A stretch of DNA of 64,000 bases, taken from the NCBI RefSeq assembly GCF_019703515.2, contig NC_059348.1, forward strand, positions 27,673,656-27,737,655, written 5' to 3'. Positions 48,957 to 62,122 of the stretch are shown here, piece after piece. Every line of letters begins with the position of its first letter. The stretch's first letter is position 1. The translations under genes and the position numbers were made by a program. The notes beneath the pieces are model-generated. The model did no database searches. It saw only the letters and a program-made list of their open reading frames with translations, and was not told where the DNA came from. Source of the DNA: Myxocyprinus asiaticus. Lineage: Eukaryota > Chordata > Actinopteri > Cypriniformes > Catostomidae.

Positions 48957-49783
48957 CACCGATCAGCCACAACATTAAAACGACCTGTCTAATATTGTTT
49001 AGGTCATGCCACCAAAACAGCGCCAACCCGCATCTATTCTTCTCATCACAATTGTACAGAATCTATGTTACCATAGACTTTGTCAGTTCGAACCAGTCTG
49101 GCCATTCTCTGTTGACCTCTCTCATCAAAAAGGCTTTTCCATCCACAGAACTGCCGCTCACTGAATGTTTTTGGTTTTTGGCACCATTTGGAGTAAATTC
49201 TAGAGACTGTTGTGTGTGAAAATCTCAGGAAATCAGCAGTTACAGAAATACTCAAACCAGCCCGTCTGGCACCAACAATCATCCATGCGATTATCTAATC
49301 AGCCAATCGTGTGGCAGCAGTGCAGTGCATAAAATCATGCAGATATGGGTCAGGAGCTTCAGTTCATGTTCACATCAACCATCAAAATGTGGAAAAATGT
49401 GATCTCAGTGATTTGGACTGTGACAGGACTGTAGGTGCCAGACGGGCTGGTTTGAGTATTTCTGTAACTGCTGATCTCCTGAGTTTTTCACATACAACAG
49501 TCTCTAGAATTTATTCCGAATGGTGCCAAAAACAAAAAACATTCAGTGAGTGGCAGTTCTGTGGATGGAAACGCCTAGTTGATGAGAGAGGTCAACAGAG
49601 AATGGCCAGAATGTTTTGAACTAACAAAGTCTACGGTAACTCAGATAACCACTCTGTACAATTGTGGTGAGAAGAATAGCATCTCAGAATGCTATTCTGT
49701 GATGTGGGTTGGCGCTGTTTTGGCGGCACGAGGGGGACCTACACAGTATATGGCAGATGGTTTTAATGTTGTGGCTGTGTGTG
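48957..49783. mobile_element. Foldback (palindromic) element made of two Tc1-like transposase N-termini
   Basis: The left arm (about 48957-49285, read on minus) and right arm (about 49425-49783, read on plus) are inverted copies, with about 140-150 bp between. Both arms encode the same peptide, GARRAGLSISVTAD followed by FSHTTVSRIYS and WCQK, a Tc1-type helix-turn-helix region. The minus frame is 49046-49282 and the plus frame 49311-49619. The outer ends read CAGCCACAACATTAAAAC and its inverse. It is a known-looking fish repeat in an almost complete inverted form. Single-stranded, it would fold into a hairpin of more than 300 bp. Confidence 0.8.
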
Positions 49784-49799
49784 TTGACTTGTTGTCAAA

Positions 49800-50536
49800 C
49801 TAATTCAAAACAACATCGGAAGGCGATTCATTCATAGTGACTTTAACACAATTAACGCAAACATTAATACAATTGTAATAGAATGTCATTATTAAAAATG
49901 TACCATGTTGTTTGGTGGCTGGATGCTCCGTGGATGCCTGGAACTAACAGAAATTAAAGTGTTTAGATTTCCAAAAAAGCAACCACTAATGGATGCATGA
50001 AACACTCCATTAAGCAAGATGGCTGGATACGTGCAGTACTAACAACTGTAGCACAAATCTTATCTCTGGTAAGTGAACAACAGTTTTGCCAACTATTAGT
50101 AAATTTGATTGGTAGAGGTTAGCTTATGTTAGCTTTATGTTATTTGAGAAAATGTGTTGACTCAGTCTTATTTAAAGGATCCAGTAATGACACCTCATTG
50201 TTTATTTTCAGTTTTTGCGCATATCTTATTTGTTCTGTTTTAGCTAGTCTCTAAAAATATGAGCTAGTCATTTTAATTTGACAGTTCTGGGTTATAAAAA
50301 CGCAGCTACCGGAAATGCTTCAGGGCAAGACTTGCGCAGTAGCGTTCTAATTCCTTTTGTACTGTTTACGTCCATGAAATGGTCTATATTAACATGACTG
50401 TGCAAAAGACTTAGGCTTATATTTTTCACAAAACATTTCTTAAAATTGTTAATATATTCTGCTTTTAGTGTGTAGCATTTTTAAGAAATCCTCACTGCAA
50501 TTTTTTTCACAAGTGCCTAAAACTTTTGTACACTAC

Positions 50537-50582
<46 letters not shown>

Positions 50583-50590
50583 GACACACA
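49800..50590. other. Spacer without recognisable gene
   Basis: No gene is seen. A (TA)n run of about 35 bp lies at 50541-50576 followed by CACACA. Confidence 0.5.
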
Positions 50591-50597
50591 CACACTA

Positions 50598-51708
<1,111 letters not shown>

Positions 51709-52104
51709 GATATGATATAAAAGATAAAGGAAATAAAATGAAATTGAGTCTTAATGTGTCTGAACTTTATTTGTATTGTAATGATTGATGGGATTGTTTA
51801 TTGTGGAGCTATAGGAGGTAGGCCTACTGTTCTGTGGCTATTTAAAGACAAAACAGCAGCTGAGAAAATGCAGGCATTCTGCTCATTCTATGAGAATGAC
51901 ACAGTGACATCTTTTAAAATGTCCAAAACATGTTCCCACCATAAATTAAGATTTGTCTGTCTATAAATAAAATCTCCAATTTCCAACAAACCTGCCTTTA
52001 AAAATTTGGATTCAGTTTTCACAATGAAATTAAGGTTGGGATTAAGGTTTATTGTTCTAAATCATGTTAAACCATGTTTATTGTAAATTGGTATATGTCT
52101 CATC

Positions 52105-52222
52105 ACTGTCATGACTGCTATGTTGTTCGGAAACTGCACCCAAGAATTTCACACACTATTGCACTTGTGTATATGGTTGTGTGACAATAAAAGTGATTTG
52201 ATTTTGATTTGATTTGATTATT
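52105..52222 (+). mobile_element. LINE 3'-end fragment
   Basis: CTATTGCACTTGTGTATATGG, then GTGACAATAAAAGTGATTTG and (ATTTTGATTTG)-like short tandem units. This matches the 3' tail style of L2/CR1 elements. Coding sequence is absent. Confidence 0.55.
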
Positions 52223-52224
52223 CT

Positions 52225-52917
52225 GGTACAGTCTAAAGGAAAACGTGCAGTTAAATTCAGGAATAATGAAGTTAAATTTGATTCATTTGATTATTTATTA
52301 AAAAGATATTAATAGACTACTCAACTAATTTCACAGGTCATGGATTGAGGCACACATAAAATCTGCATACTTTTAAAAAAATTCTGTGCTGATTTTGAGG
52401 ACAAATTTGTGATTCTACTGAATGGATTTAAATGTGGTAAAATATGACCCTGTTGACCCATTACTATGTATACAATCTCTCCTTATTTTGGAAGAATCCA
52501 ATGAAACCACAACTCAAGTTCCAGGGGGCGGCATTGGACAAGATACCATGAATGCTCAGTTCAGTGATTGAAGTGAGTTATTTTGGATTTTAAAACGCCT
52601 TTAAATCGTCACAATTTGGTTGGCAGGATGTGTTCGGTGAGCACAAGCTGTAATTAAAAATTGGTTAACCACTATCTCTGTGAACACTGTTTCTGTGTCT
52701 CAGGCCTGCAGATAGTGTACAAAAATTATTTTGCTTGTTTGTCCCTTTAATTACTTTTCAACTTTTCAAAATTATACCAAAAGAGTGAAGCCATTATGAG
52801 CTAGCCTATATTAGGCCCTTCTTATGTAATATTTTTTTAGTCCATCCTACAGATAGCAACAACCTACTTTATTATGGAAACTTGATCATCATGTTAAAGA
52901 TTTCAACTTTATTATAT

Positions 52918-52955
<38 letters not shown>

Positions 52956-54560
52956 GGGGAAATTTCCTTGTGGTATTTTGTGAATTTCTTTTAAACACAC
53001 ACACACAAAACAATCTTGTGATATTTGTGTAGTGGAAATTATGCAGATTATTACAGCGTGATAGTACAGACTTTAAATAATTAGCTGTGACAAAGCTTCA
53101 TGCAGGCCTTTATCTTGTCTTTTTATGCACAATTCCAATTAATCCAAGCAAGGGTGAAATAAAAAGTACTAGATGATCCATGTGAAATTCCTTTTATTGT
53201 GCTAATGTGTATTTTTATGTTATTAAATATCTTGCTGTTGAAATTTTAAAGAACATTATTTAAAGGAATATTCAGATACACCAGAGTGTGTACACAGTAC
53301 GTGCTCATAAAAACACATGCCAAAGACACCAAATTGAATAGACTGAATAAAACTGAACAGAGAGCTTTTAAAAGACATCAGGGAGAGGGAGTAGATGGGT
53401 GTTTTTAGAGACAGGACAGATAATGCAGTTGGTATAAACAGTGGAGGCCATAGAGGGACTCATTGATTGACAGAGACAGGCAGCACCAACAGCTGAATCT
53501 AAGAATGGAGAAAGCAGGAGAGGGAAGCAGATGCAGTACAAAGGTTATTTCTAAATATGGCTGAATTGAAAAAGAGACCCAGTAACTGTACAGAGCATTT
53601 AGGTGGCATATAAACAGCAACGAACCATTGACATTGTATGTTGTTCATCCACTGAAAGACAGACCGATATTTTAGCACTACAATGTGACATTATTAAGAA
53701 GGTGTTTTGAAGTTAATCACATTCATGTTGATTATTTAATGTTAAAAGAAAATATTCATGTAGGCCTGATTTTTAAAAACTAATTTTGTAGTTTTTTTGT
53801 GCACTAAGTGCATCAACATTCATGTTTGGTCCATCACCACTATTACAGTTACAAAAAGTTTTTTTTTCTTACACAGAACTTTCTAATTGCAACATGACAC
53901 CAGCTAGAATGAACATACAGAAGGCGACAACACTTCTTTTTCTGTTCTGAGGGGGTGGGGAGTGAGTGGGCCATGTGAAAGGTGCAATAGAACCACTGTT
54001 AGAGCGGTTATGCTGCAACAGAATTGACAGAGACCCACAGACACATAGAACATGGAAATCAGGAATGAACAGGATTTTCTTTCTCTTGGATGCATGGAGT
54101 AAACGGAAGTTGTTGGCTGTGAGCACATAAAGGGGGAGTGCTCCCAGATTCCGCAAAAGATACAGATCAGAAGAGAGATTGGGTGTGGAAATCTCCTGAA
54201 GGTTAGAGGACACATAATATAAGAAGAGGAAACTACTGAAGTTGCATATGCAATTTTTATACCTGGATTAAATGCAAAAACAAAACTAAAAAAGACTATG
54301 TTCAAAATACATAGCCTGAAAAGTTATCCTATGTAGTGGGACTGAGCTGAAAAGCTATGCAACCAACCACATGAAACAGAACAACCTATTTCAAGCAGTT
54401 AATTGGAAAAGCCATTTACACACCATTTTAATTATCATTTGATAAGCTTTTTGATTGTAAATGCAATAATTAATTGTGTGCACGTTTCATTTTTGACATC
54501 TACATCAGGACTTTTTTCAACACTGACATACTGCAGCTTTCACGGGTTCCCTTCTGAAAT
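52225..54560. other. Intergenic DNA upstream of the FITM1-like gene
   Basis: There is a T run of about 33 at 52918-52950. Two overlapping minus frames at 53869-54305 have no domain or codon signal that I trust. An upstream exon and the promoter of the FITM1-like gene should lie in this stretch, but I could not identify them. Confidence 0.4.
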
Positions 54561-54647
54561 TTTTTGTAGGACTCTGACATTTGGACTCTCACAATAACCC
54601 ATCTTGATTACCTTGAATTCACTAGTCTGGTTAAGGTCACAATACAA

Positions 54648-57052
54648 ATGTTTCTTAATGCTTTCCTCGTGGTCATTACTGACCTGGCAGCTGGACTACT
54701 TGGCAATGCTTCATTTCGACGCCATTTTCATTTGTTGCTGTCAGCAATGCTTTTGTCTGGGCCCCTCCTGAGTCTATGGGTTTCCCAATATAGTGTCTTC
54801 GCAAAGAGGAGTCACTTTCTTTACAGGTAAGCTGTACAATAATGCACAACTGTAGAAATGAACAACTAAATTACATATTCACTCATGGATTAAATTCATT
54901 ATGGCTGACTGGAAACAGTGAAGTTCTCAATGTCATCAGTAACTGAAAACTATTGGTTTGAATGATGCTGTATCCATGGGCCTAGATGTCAGTTTAAGTC
55001 CAAGATGACATAAACATATAAATTACTGAGAGCTGCTTTAAGCTTAATATGTGCTTTGTCGTAGCTTGAGAAAGGGATGTTCTTCTATGAATTAGTCAAC
55101 ATTACTTTGGTACCTAAAGTTTCTTGAGAATAAGAGAAAACTGTATAAACAGAATTAACTTAAAATATACAACAGACCATACAATAAAGTAGCACCATAT
55201 TTCATTTCTGGCGGGAATTAAAACAAAGTTGTGAAGGATAGAAGTACAGTCAGTTCAATGGGATGTACTGTGGGTGTTGTTTAAATTAGTGTTGATTGTT
55301 CAGCTTACGAAACATTGAAAAAATATCTGTATGAAAAATTGCAGTAGACTCCAGAAAACACCTGTTGTAAAAAATATATGAATTAATGTTACATTTAAAT
55401 AGCGTTTTTCTTACACTACACTCAAAGCGCTTTACATAGTGAACAGGGGACTCTCCTCAGCCACCACCAGTGTGCAGCATCCACCCGGATGATGCGACAG
55501 CAGCAATAGTGCGCCAGTACACTCACCACACACCAGCTGTTGGTGGAGAGGAGAGTGTAGAGAGATACAGCCAATTAATGGATGGGGTTTATTAGGAGGC
55601 CATGATTGCTATGGTCCAATGGGGGGAATTTGGCCAGGACACCGGGGTCACACCCCTGCTTTTTTTCCCAAGTGATTGGGATTTTTAATGACACAAGAGT
55701 CAGGACCACGATTTAACGTCTCATCCGAAAGACAATGCCTATTTACAATATACTGTCCCTGTCACTATACCAGGGCGTTGGACCCACACAGACTGGGGTG
55801 AGCACCCCCTGCTGGCCTCACTAACACCTCATATATGTGATCAAGGACCTTTACATAGGGCATGCCATTCTACAGACTATTTTTCAACTGTGTAAATTTC
55901 AACATGGCTTCTACCCTGACCAGTGTTGTGTGTTATTTGATTACTTAGTAATTAGTTACTGTAATACTGTAATGTATATTAATTATAATAAAATACACTT
56001 AAGTCAAAAAGTAGTTTAACACATTACATTTTAAATTCTTGTAATCCGATTACAGTTACCAAGTCTTTAATTAAGTTAATTACTTTTAAAAACATTACGC
56101 CCGAGCTACTCATTTAGTGTGACTTCCGTGTGGCAATGAACAAGGAGGAAAAATAGATTATTTTGAATTTGAGTGGTAAAGAACAGAACATAATGTAAAA
56201 GTAATTAGCAATGTGATTATTTTTTCTATGATGTAAAGAGTAGTGTTCTCTGACTACAATTACGGAAGTAATTATTAATAGATTACTTTGAGTAACTCAA
56301 CACTGGCCCTAACTAAGGTCTATTAAATGCAATTTTCATGTATTTTTTTTAGGGTTTTCCTGCGCTCAGGCTGGGGCTGGACCTGTATCTTTGCTGGCTC
56401 TTTTGTCTTCGTCCTCTCTTTCTCAGTACGTCGCTCACTCACACTTTCACTACGACACCTTTCTCGGCTAGCTGTGGCAGGTGGACTGTGGCTGGGCTTC
56501 CGCAAACTGCTCTGCCTGTTGGAGAATGCCACTGGGAGCTGTTACGAGCCTCTTAGCCCCACTCTTGAGCTGGCTTCAAGGACTAATGGAGATGGCCAAC
56601 CTTTATTGCTTTTACGGGAAGGTGAAACAAAGGAGGCCTGTGTCCGCTCTGGTATGATGTGGCATGGCTATGAAGTGTCTGAAGATGCCCTCCTACTGTG
56701 TTTGTGCTGCCTGCTTCTAGCTGAGGAGACTGCTGTGTTTGGGCCCTACCTGAACCTCGGTGGACCCTCTGGAGCCCCGCTGCGCATCCTCTTCCTGTTC
56801 TGTGTCCTGCTGTTGAGTCTCTGGGTGTTCCTGCTACTCTGCCTGCTGGCTTACTTCCCACAGTTTCTTACCCAGCTTCTGGGAGGTGCTCTTGGTTGTT
56901 TGAGCTGGAGAGCTTTGTACCAGGGCTGGTACCGACTTGGACCTAGTTGGTACTGCCCTGGGAGGCCAGGGATGGGACTTCTGTCTACACGGAGCAAACA
57001 GGATGAGACATCTGAAACACATGGTGAAACTAATGCTAAAGTGATCAACTAG
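54648..57052 (+). CDS. fitm1l: FITM1-like fat storage-inducing transmembrane protein, two exons seen
   Basis: FIT proteins are ER multipass proteins that promote lipid-droplet formation; FITM1 is expressed in muscle. Exon one is 54648-54826 (GTAAGC donor) and exon two 56353-57052 (TTTTTTTTAG acceptor), joining at a split Arg codon to give 292 residues, like human FITM1. Hydrophobic helices alternate with conserved motifs: SGWGWTCIF, RHLSRLAVAGGLWLG, GSCYEPL, WHGYEVS, LCCLLLAEETAVFGPYL and LLLCLLAYFPQF. Where FIT2 has catalytic His155 and His214, this protein has Asp171 and Pro229. Codons before the ATG stay open and read TSLVKVTIQ, matching the LVKV segment preceding this point in human FITM1. 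They run up to a TTTTTTGTAG acceptor-like site, so the true start is probably in an earlier exon and my 54648 start is provisional. The symbol is by similarity. Confidence 0.88.
55390..55835. mobile_element. Interspersed repeat in the FITM1-like intron
   Basis: The sequence AAAGCGCTTTACATAGTG ... GAATTTGGCCAGGACACCGGGGT ... AACGTCTCATCCGAAAGAC ... AGCACCCCCTGCTGGCC is GC-richer than its surroundings and matches a repeat I have seen across fish genomes. I cannot assign a class. No coding frame is present. Confidence 0.55.
55921..56305. mobile_element. hAT-type MITE 47 bp from the FITM1-like splice acceptor
   Basis: The ends are CAGTGTTGTG and CTCAACACTG, inverted. The interior is rich in GTAATTA-type motifs, as in the common fish CAGTGTTGGG hAT MITE. 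Flanking octamers ACCCTGAC (55913-55920) and GCCCTAAC (56306-56313) match at six of eight positions, fitting an old 8-bp target duplication. The right copy contains CTAAC, a branch-point-like motif 41 nt from the exon. Confidence 0.75.
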
Positions 57053-57076
57053 AGAAGGCTGCTGAACTCATTGTGA

Positions 57077-57082
57077 AATAAA
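57077..57082 (+). terminator. Polyadenylation signal of the FITM1-like gene
   Basis: AATAAA 25 bp after the stop codon (TAG, 57050-57052). It is the first signal downstream. Confidence 0.7.
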
Positions 57083-57089
57083 GTTTAAC

Positions 57090-58830
57090 TGAACAAAACC
57101 ACATTTATAAATTTGGACTTAATGTAGTGCTGCAGTACACAATTGAAATCTGGCAACAACAACAAAAAGCCAAAAAGAATGTATACTTAATCAATTACAT
57201 ATCAAATTGCATGGTCTTCAATTACATTCATACATACATGCCCTGGGACCGAAATTGTGTACTGTCAGAGGATGTACTGCATTTGATGATAGACACACTT
57301 CTCGGTGGGTAAAAAAGTACGTTCTTTAGTATAGTTTGAATCCCTAATGACATACTTCATCTGGATACATGGGAATTGTCTTGTGACTCAAAAATATGAT
57401 GCTGTTACAACTGAGAAAATAATCTACACAGGTTTTGTTAAACAAGCCAAATTTAACCACAAGGAACACCTTTCTTGGTAGAATTGGCACTTCCAATGTT
57501 TTTTTTTTTATACAGTATTTTGAATATGACGTTTCCTCAGCTCCCAAAGTATTACAGGATCATAAAGTGTCCAGTTGATGCACTTCAGAATCTCACCGGA
57601 AATAGTAGGTCATCCGGGTACTTCTCACCTACTCTTTAATACTGAGGGTTCAGACACCCAAATCCATCTGTATAATATATAGTAGGGAAACATGCATATT
57701 CGGACGCAGCTATGCTCACAAAATGCACAATCGTACACCATTTGTGCTTAATAATCTGACAATGTGTAATGTCATGTAAACTTAATAAACAGTTTAAATA
57801 TAAACTGAATGGCACACAAATTTTCAGCCATTACACCAATTTCGCTCCTAATGTTCACGCCTTCACTGCCATTTATACTTATACAACGTGCGCAAGTGTT
57901 GAGCATGTGAATGATGTAAAAATGAAAACAAAGCAGAGAATTTTACATTCATAACACTTATTTCAAATGTCATGTTAACAATTTCCTTGCATTATCAGTT
58001 TTTTTAATATGCTTATTTTTTGGTAGTTATCTTCGTATTGGTGTGCCTATTGAAAATTGTTGGGGTGGCAGAATAGATGCTTCACATTCTCATGATTCAT
58101 TAGGAAATGTTTTAACCCTTTAAAACTGACTTCACAGACAAAATCATAGAATAATATCACATACATTTATTAGGTCTATCCTTGACCATCTCAATTGCTT
58201 TTATTACAAAAATACCCACAGGATTTCTAAAGCTCAGCATTAAATAATAAACTTGTGATTAAATTATCCACAGACACATTTAAGGACAGACTCATTTTGA
58301 GGGCTTCAGTATGTAATATTTCTGTCCAGGCATTAATTATGGGTTAGTGTGTTTTTCAATTTTACCCAGGTGTTTCGTGCAGCAAACATCTCTAAAAATA
58401 AAAACCAATCTAATGAACAAAGCTTTCAAAATGCAAAACTACCAGTGGTCTCATATCAGACAAATGGGGAAGTTTTAAGGAGATATAAATTATTTTCCGG
58501 ATAACACAATTTTTATACCCACAAAGCATGCTGATTACATGAGCATTAACTTTGAATTTCTTATGGAAGTTTAAGCAATAGCAAGAATTGCACCTGGTTA
58601 AAAATGACATAGTACTGACGCAGTTGCTTTCCATTCCTTTTTAAATAAAAAGTTATCTAAACTACCTCACTTTTAAACAAATGGTCATAGACATAAGTGA
58701 AGAAAAACATTTTGCCTGCTAGGATAAAGCTCCAAATAAAAATGTGGAAAGGGTGAAAGAACATTCTCTGAAAACTTGCTCAGAGCAGTATAAAAAAAAG
58801 ACATGTTCCTAAACTCCGTTTAATTGAGAT
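57090..58830. other. Intergenic DNA between convergent genes
   Basis: The FITM1-like gene (plus) and trnau1ap (minus) converge here. The region is AT-rich with no recognisable coding or repeat structure. Confidence 0.5.
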
Positions 58831-58832
58831 AG

Positions 58833-61130
58833 TCAGGAGCCATTTATCACAGAAATTTCAGATGTGATGCTGTCCAGTGGCTGCCAATAGCAATTCATTA
58901 GCGAATCATAGAGCTCCTCACTGCACTCCATGTACTGTTTGTTCAATGAATCCACATCCACCTGTGGGTTTGGGTCTGAGGAAGAAGAACGATTGTCAGC
59001 AAATGAGAGTATTTATATTGGGAATGTCTATTTTGTTAATATACTGGTGCATCCATGCTTTTTCTGTAATTAGTCAAAAGAATTAAATATGACAAAATAC
59101 CTTCCGCAGTGTCCTCCTCAACATCCTCAGTGGTGTCATGTGACTGCTGCAAAAATGTCAGAATAACAGACCAGAATTGGTTTGTGAATAAAACAATATT
59201 AATGAATGTTAAAACAGCTAATTGAAGTGCTGAGATACCTCTGTGGATGCTTGCATGTCAGGGGCCATGGGGGGCATCCCCATGGGTGGGGGCGGTCCCA
59301 TCATCCCCTGTGGAACTGGAGGGGGGTTAGCGTAAGGGTTATATCCGTAGTTGTAACTGTTGTACTGATCGTAGCCCCACTGTGGATAGTAATTGTTGTA
59401 GGGCTGTTGATAGTACTGCTGTTGGTAGTTGCTGTTGTAGTTGTGATTCTGGTTTTGGTAATTGTTTGATTTGTTGCTGTAATGTAAACAAAAATATTAT
59501 AATGAAACTTCACATGAATTTGTTAGTTTAACTATTACACCTTACTGACCACAAAGAACCTTAAAAATGATGAAGAATTTATACTGAAATATAAATAAAA
59601 TGTTTAAGCAATTTTAAACTAGGACTTAAGTAAATCATAGCACCAAATCATACGTAATGAAAAGTTAAAGTTGAAGTATACCCTTTGTTGACAGCGATGC
59701 TGATCCTGATAGGTTTTCCTCCAAGGCCAGATGCATTCTGAAACTCTTCAAGGGCTTTCTTCTGTTCGTTTTCATCACTAAACTTCACAAAGCCATAACC
59801 CCTGCACGATTCAACAAAGTACTAGATCATCAGCACCTGCCCTCTCACTCTTCATGTGCCTCATCATGCAGTATTTGCATATTTCAATATATATTCAAAA
59901 ATTAAAAATTAATTTGATGGTAGAACTGAAACTTCTCTTTTACTTTTAACATTGTTGCATCACTTCATTTGTGAGTTGCTCTTGCTTACCCTATATGGGG
60001 AAAACAATAGTTTTAGCAGATTTGTAACAATGGCAAATCACATCCATGTATTGTCTGGCCCTTTTTAGGAGAGGGGGTAAAAAGTATCGATTGAAAGTAC
60101 ACTTTAAAAAATAATGTCAACAAATGGCCAAGCATTTGTAACGAAGACCTCATCTGATTTAACTACCTCATCTCTGGTGAAGATCAGCTGGTCAAACTGT
60201 CAGAGGAAGTGAAGATTATAAAGGACTGATAGAACAGCTGAATGCTTTCATACCTGGAGTTCCCATAGGGATCAGTCACAACTTTGGCTCCTTTGCATGA
60301 GGGGAATTTTTTCAAAAAGAACTGATGAAGCTGGTAGTCATCCACTTCTGATGTGAGATCTCCAACAAACACAGAAAATTCTGGGCTGAAGGAAAACAAT
60401 GAAGTGAACTATGTAAAGGGAACTATGTAAGGTGAAACAAAGTACACAATTTGTTAGGTGAATTTTTAAAAAGAGAGGAGTTTGAACATGGTGTGCAACA
60501 CACCAATGTGTCTTATTATTTCATGTCTACCATTCATGAAGAAATAATAGATTAACTTACCCAGGCTCTGGCCTTTTCCCATATGTTGCATAGTTTAGCT
60601 TAAACTTCCTGGGCTGAAAAGAATAGAAATATAACCATTAAGCAAATCCAATTATACTTTGTCAGTAGCAAGGACATGATTTGCTAACAAAAGTCATATT
60701 ATTAGAGTAAGAAAGCGTTATTATTTTCACATACCTCAACCAATCAGTACTGGCTTTATCCCATTCGTCAGCTAGTTCCTAACAGTTTATTCACCAGCTT
60801 CAAACAAAGCATTTTATAAACAGCCTCAACCACCTTCCTTAGGGAAGAAATTGAGCTCTGTGACTTGCCCATCACTAGTAATATATGGATTAATAATTTA
60901 AATCTTATATATGGTGGGGGCCATGCTGGTTACGATTTCCTATCTATATATAAATGTAGCCTAATTCAATTAAAATCAAATATAGATGCCCAAACTATAC
61001 AGTTTAATGGGTGCAAGTCTGGCATCTCACCGGATTTGATCCTGGAACCAGCTTCCCGCTGAGCCTCTGAACACAACGGTCAACACTAGCTTCATCTGCC
61101 AGCTCCACAAAACAGTATCCAGCAGAGCCT
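58833..61130 (-). CDS. trnau1ap: tRNA selenocysteine 1-associated protein 1 (SECP43), 3' part
   Basis: SECP43 binds tRNA-Sec complexes and supports selenoprotein synthesis. Seven exons were placed: 61031-61130, 60561-60613, 60254-60385, 59682-59801, 59239-59476, 59101-59146 and 58833-58975 (stop TGA at 58833). All phases join, giving 276 residues. The first visible exon is the end of RRM1 (RNP1-like AGYCFVEL). RRM2 follows with RNP2 VFVGDL and RNP1 GYGFVKF. Next is a Tyr/Asn/Gln-rich stretch ([18 protein letters not shown]) with WGYDQYNS and then a Pro/Met-rich run ([13 protein letters not shown]). The acidic C-terminus contains [16 protein letters not shown], nearly identical to the human tail. 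The N-terminal half of RRM1 is not found up to 64000, so the 5' exons lie beyond the window. Confidence 0.92.
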
Positions 61131-61139
61131 CTGAGGAAA

Positions 61140-62070
61140 CAGAACAGATGTTAACTTTTTAATTAATTATTTGTTACCTGTGATTTAAAGGTCTACAGAC
61201 GTTCACAGTTGGTCTAGATTTTGATGATACATAAGGTAATTGTAGACCTAAAATTTGCTGTCTAATTCATTGTTTCTCAAAAATGGGTAGCAGATCTGTT
61301 CGGATTGGTTCACGGAGAACAGGGAAAGAACCATGCCAGGGTACTTCCTCCCTTGAAATCTTGGGCTGCCGAGGCAAATAATAATGTTAATTATATGAAG
61401 CTCTAATTTGGCACTTTAGACACGCTATATATGCTTCTCGTATGAAAACACACCACTTGCGCCAATGATCTGCTCTGTTCTAACCTACTGTATCTCTGGA
61501 GCACTCGTGTCAACCAGGCTTTCCTCGATATTGCGGCGAAGACCACAACACTGTCAACAAAAATGTCACTTGATATATGCCCTTTTACTTGAAAACCATT
61601 AAGTAAACTAGGCAAGACAAAAGACCATGGCTGCTAGGGATGGGACCATATGGCAATCTCATGATTCTGTATGAGGTTCGAGACTCAATATAATCTCGAT
61701 TCAACATAAAAAACACTTAAATTACAAAGTATGACAGAATGTTTATTTTTAAAAAGTCTGCACAAAATGCACATTATAATTTTTCATTAAAAGAAAGTTC
61801 TTAAATACACAATATAAATGCTCAATTTAAATAAGAGTTTCTCATATACCTTTCTCTATAATAAAAGATCACAAACAAATAAGCCTTCAAAAATAGTGGG
61901 CTACATTCAGGCTGATCTGGTGTAGAACAAGTAATAGATCCGAACGGAACCTGTCCTGAAAAAGTGTATATTTTCTTTATAATTTGTTTGTGATTATAAT
62001 TATGATTACATTTTACATTTTTAAAAATATAAAACTTCTACATTCAAATATTATATCATAAAATTGTGTG
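61140..62070. other. trnau1ap intron, no gene recognised
   Basis: The minus frame at 61403-61615 has no supporting domain. The remainder is AT-rich. Confidence 0.45.
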
Positions 62071-62122
62071 TGTATAAAATCAGCAAAAAAAAATGTCCCT
62101 TTTTCAGGACACTGTATTTTAA

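Noticed and set aside
53869..54305. Two overlapping minus-strand ORFs (133 and 114 residues) upstream of the FITM1-like gene
   Set aside because: They overlap in different frames, show no domain, and lie in AT-rich DNA; chance frames are the simpler explanation.
59206..59469. Plus-strand Val/Leu-rich ORF resembling a membrane protein
   Set aside because: It is the reverse complement of the trnau1ap Tyr/Asn/Gln-rich exon; the hydrophobicity is a by-product of that codon composition.
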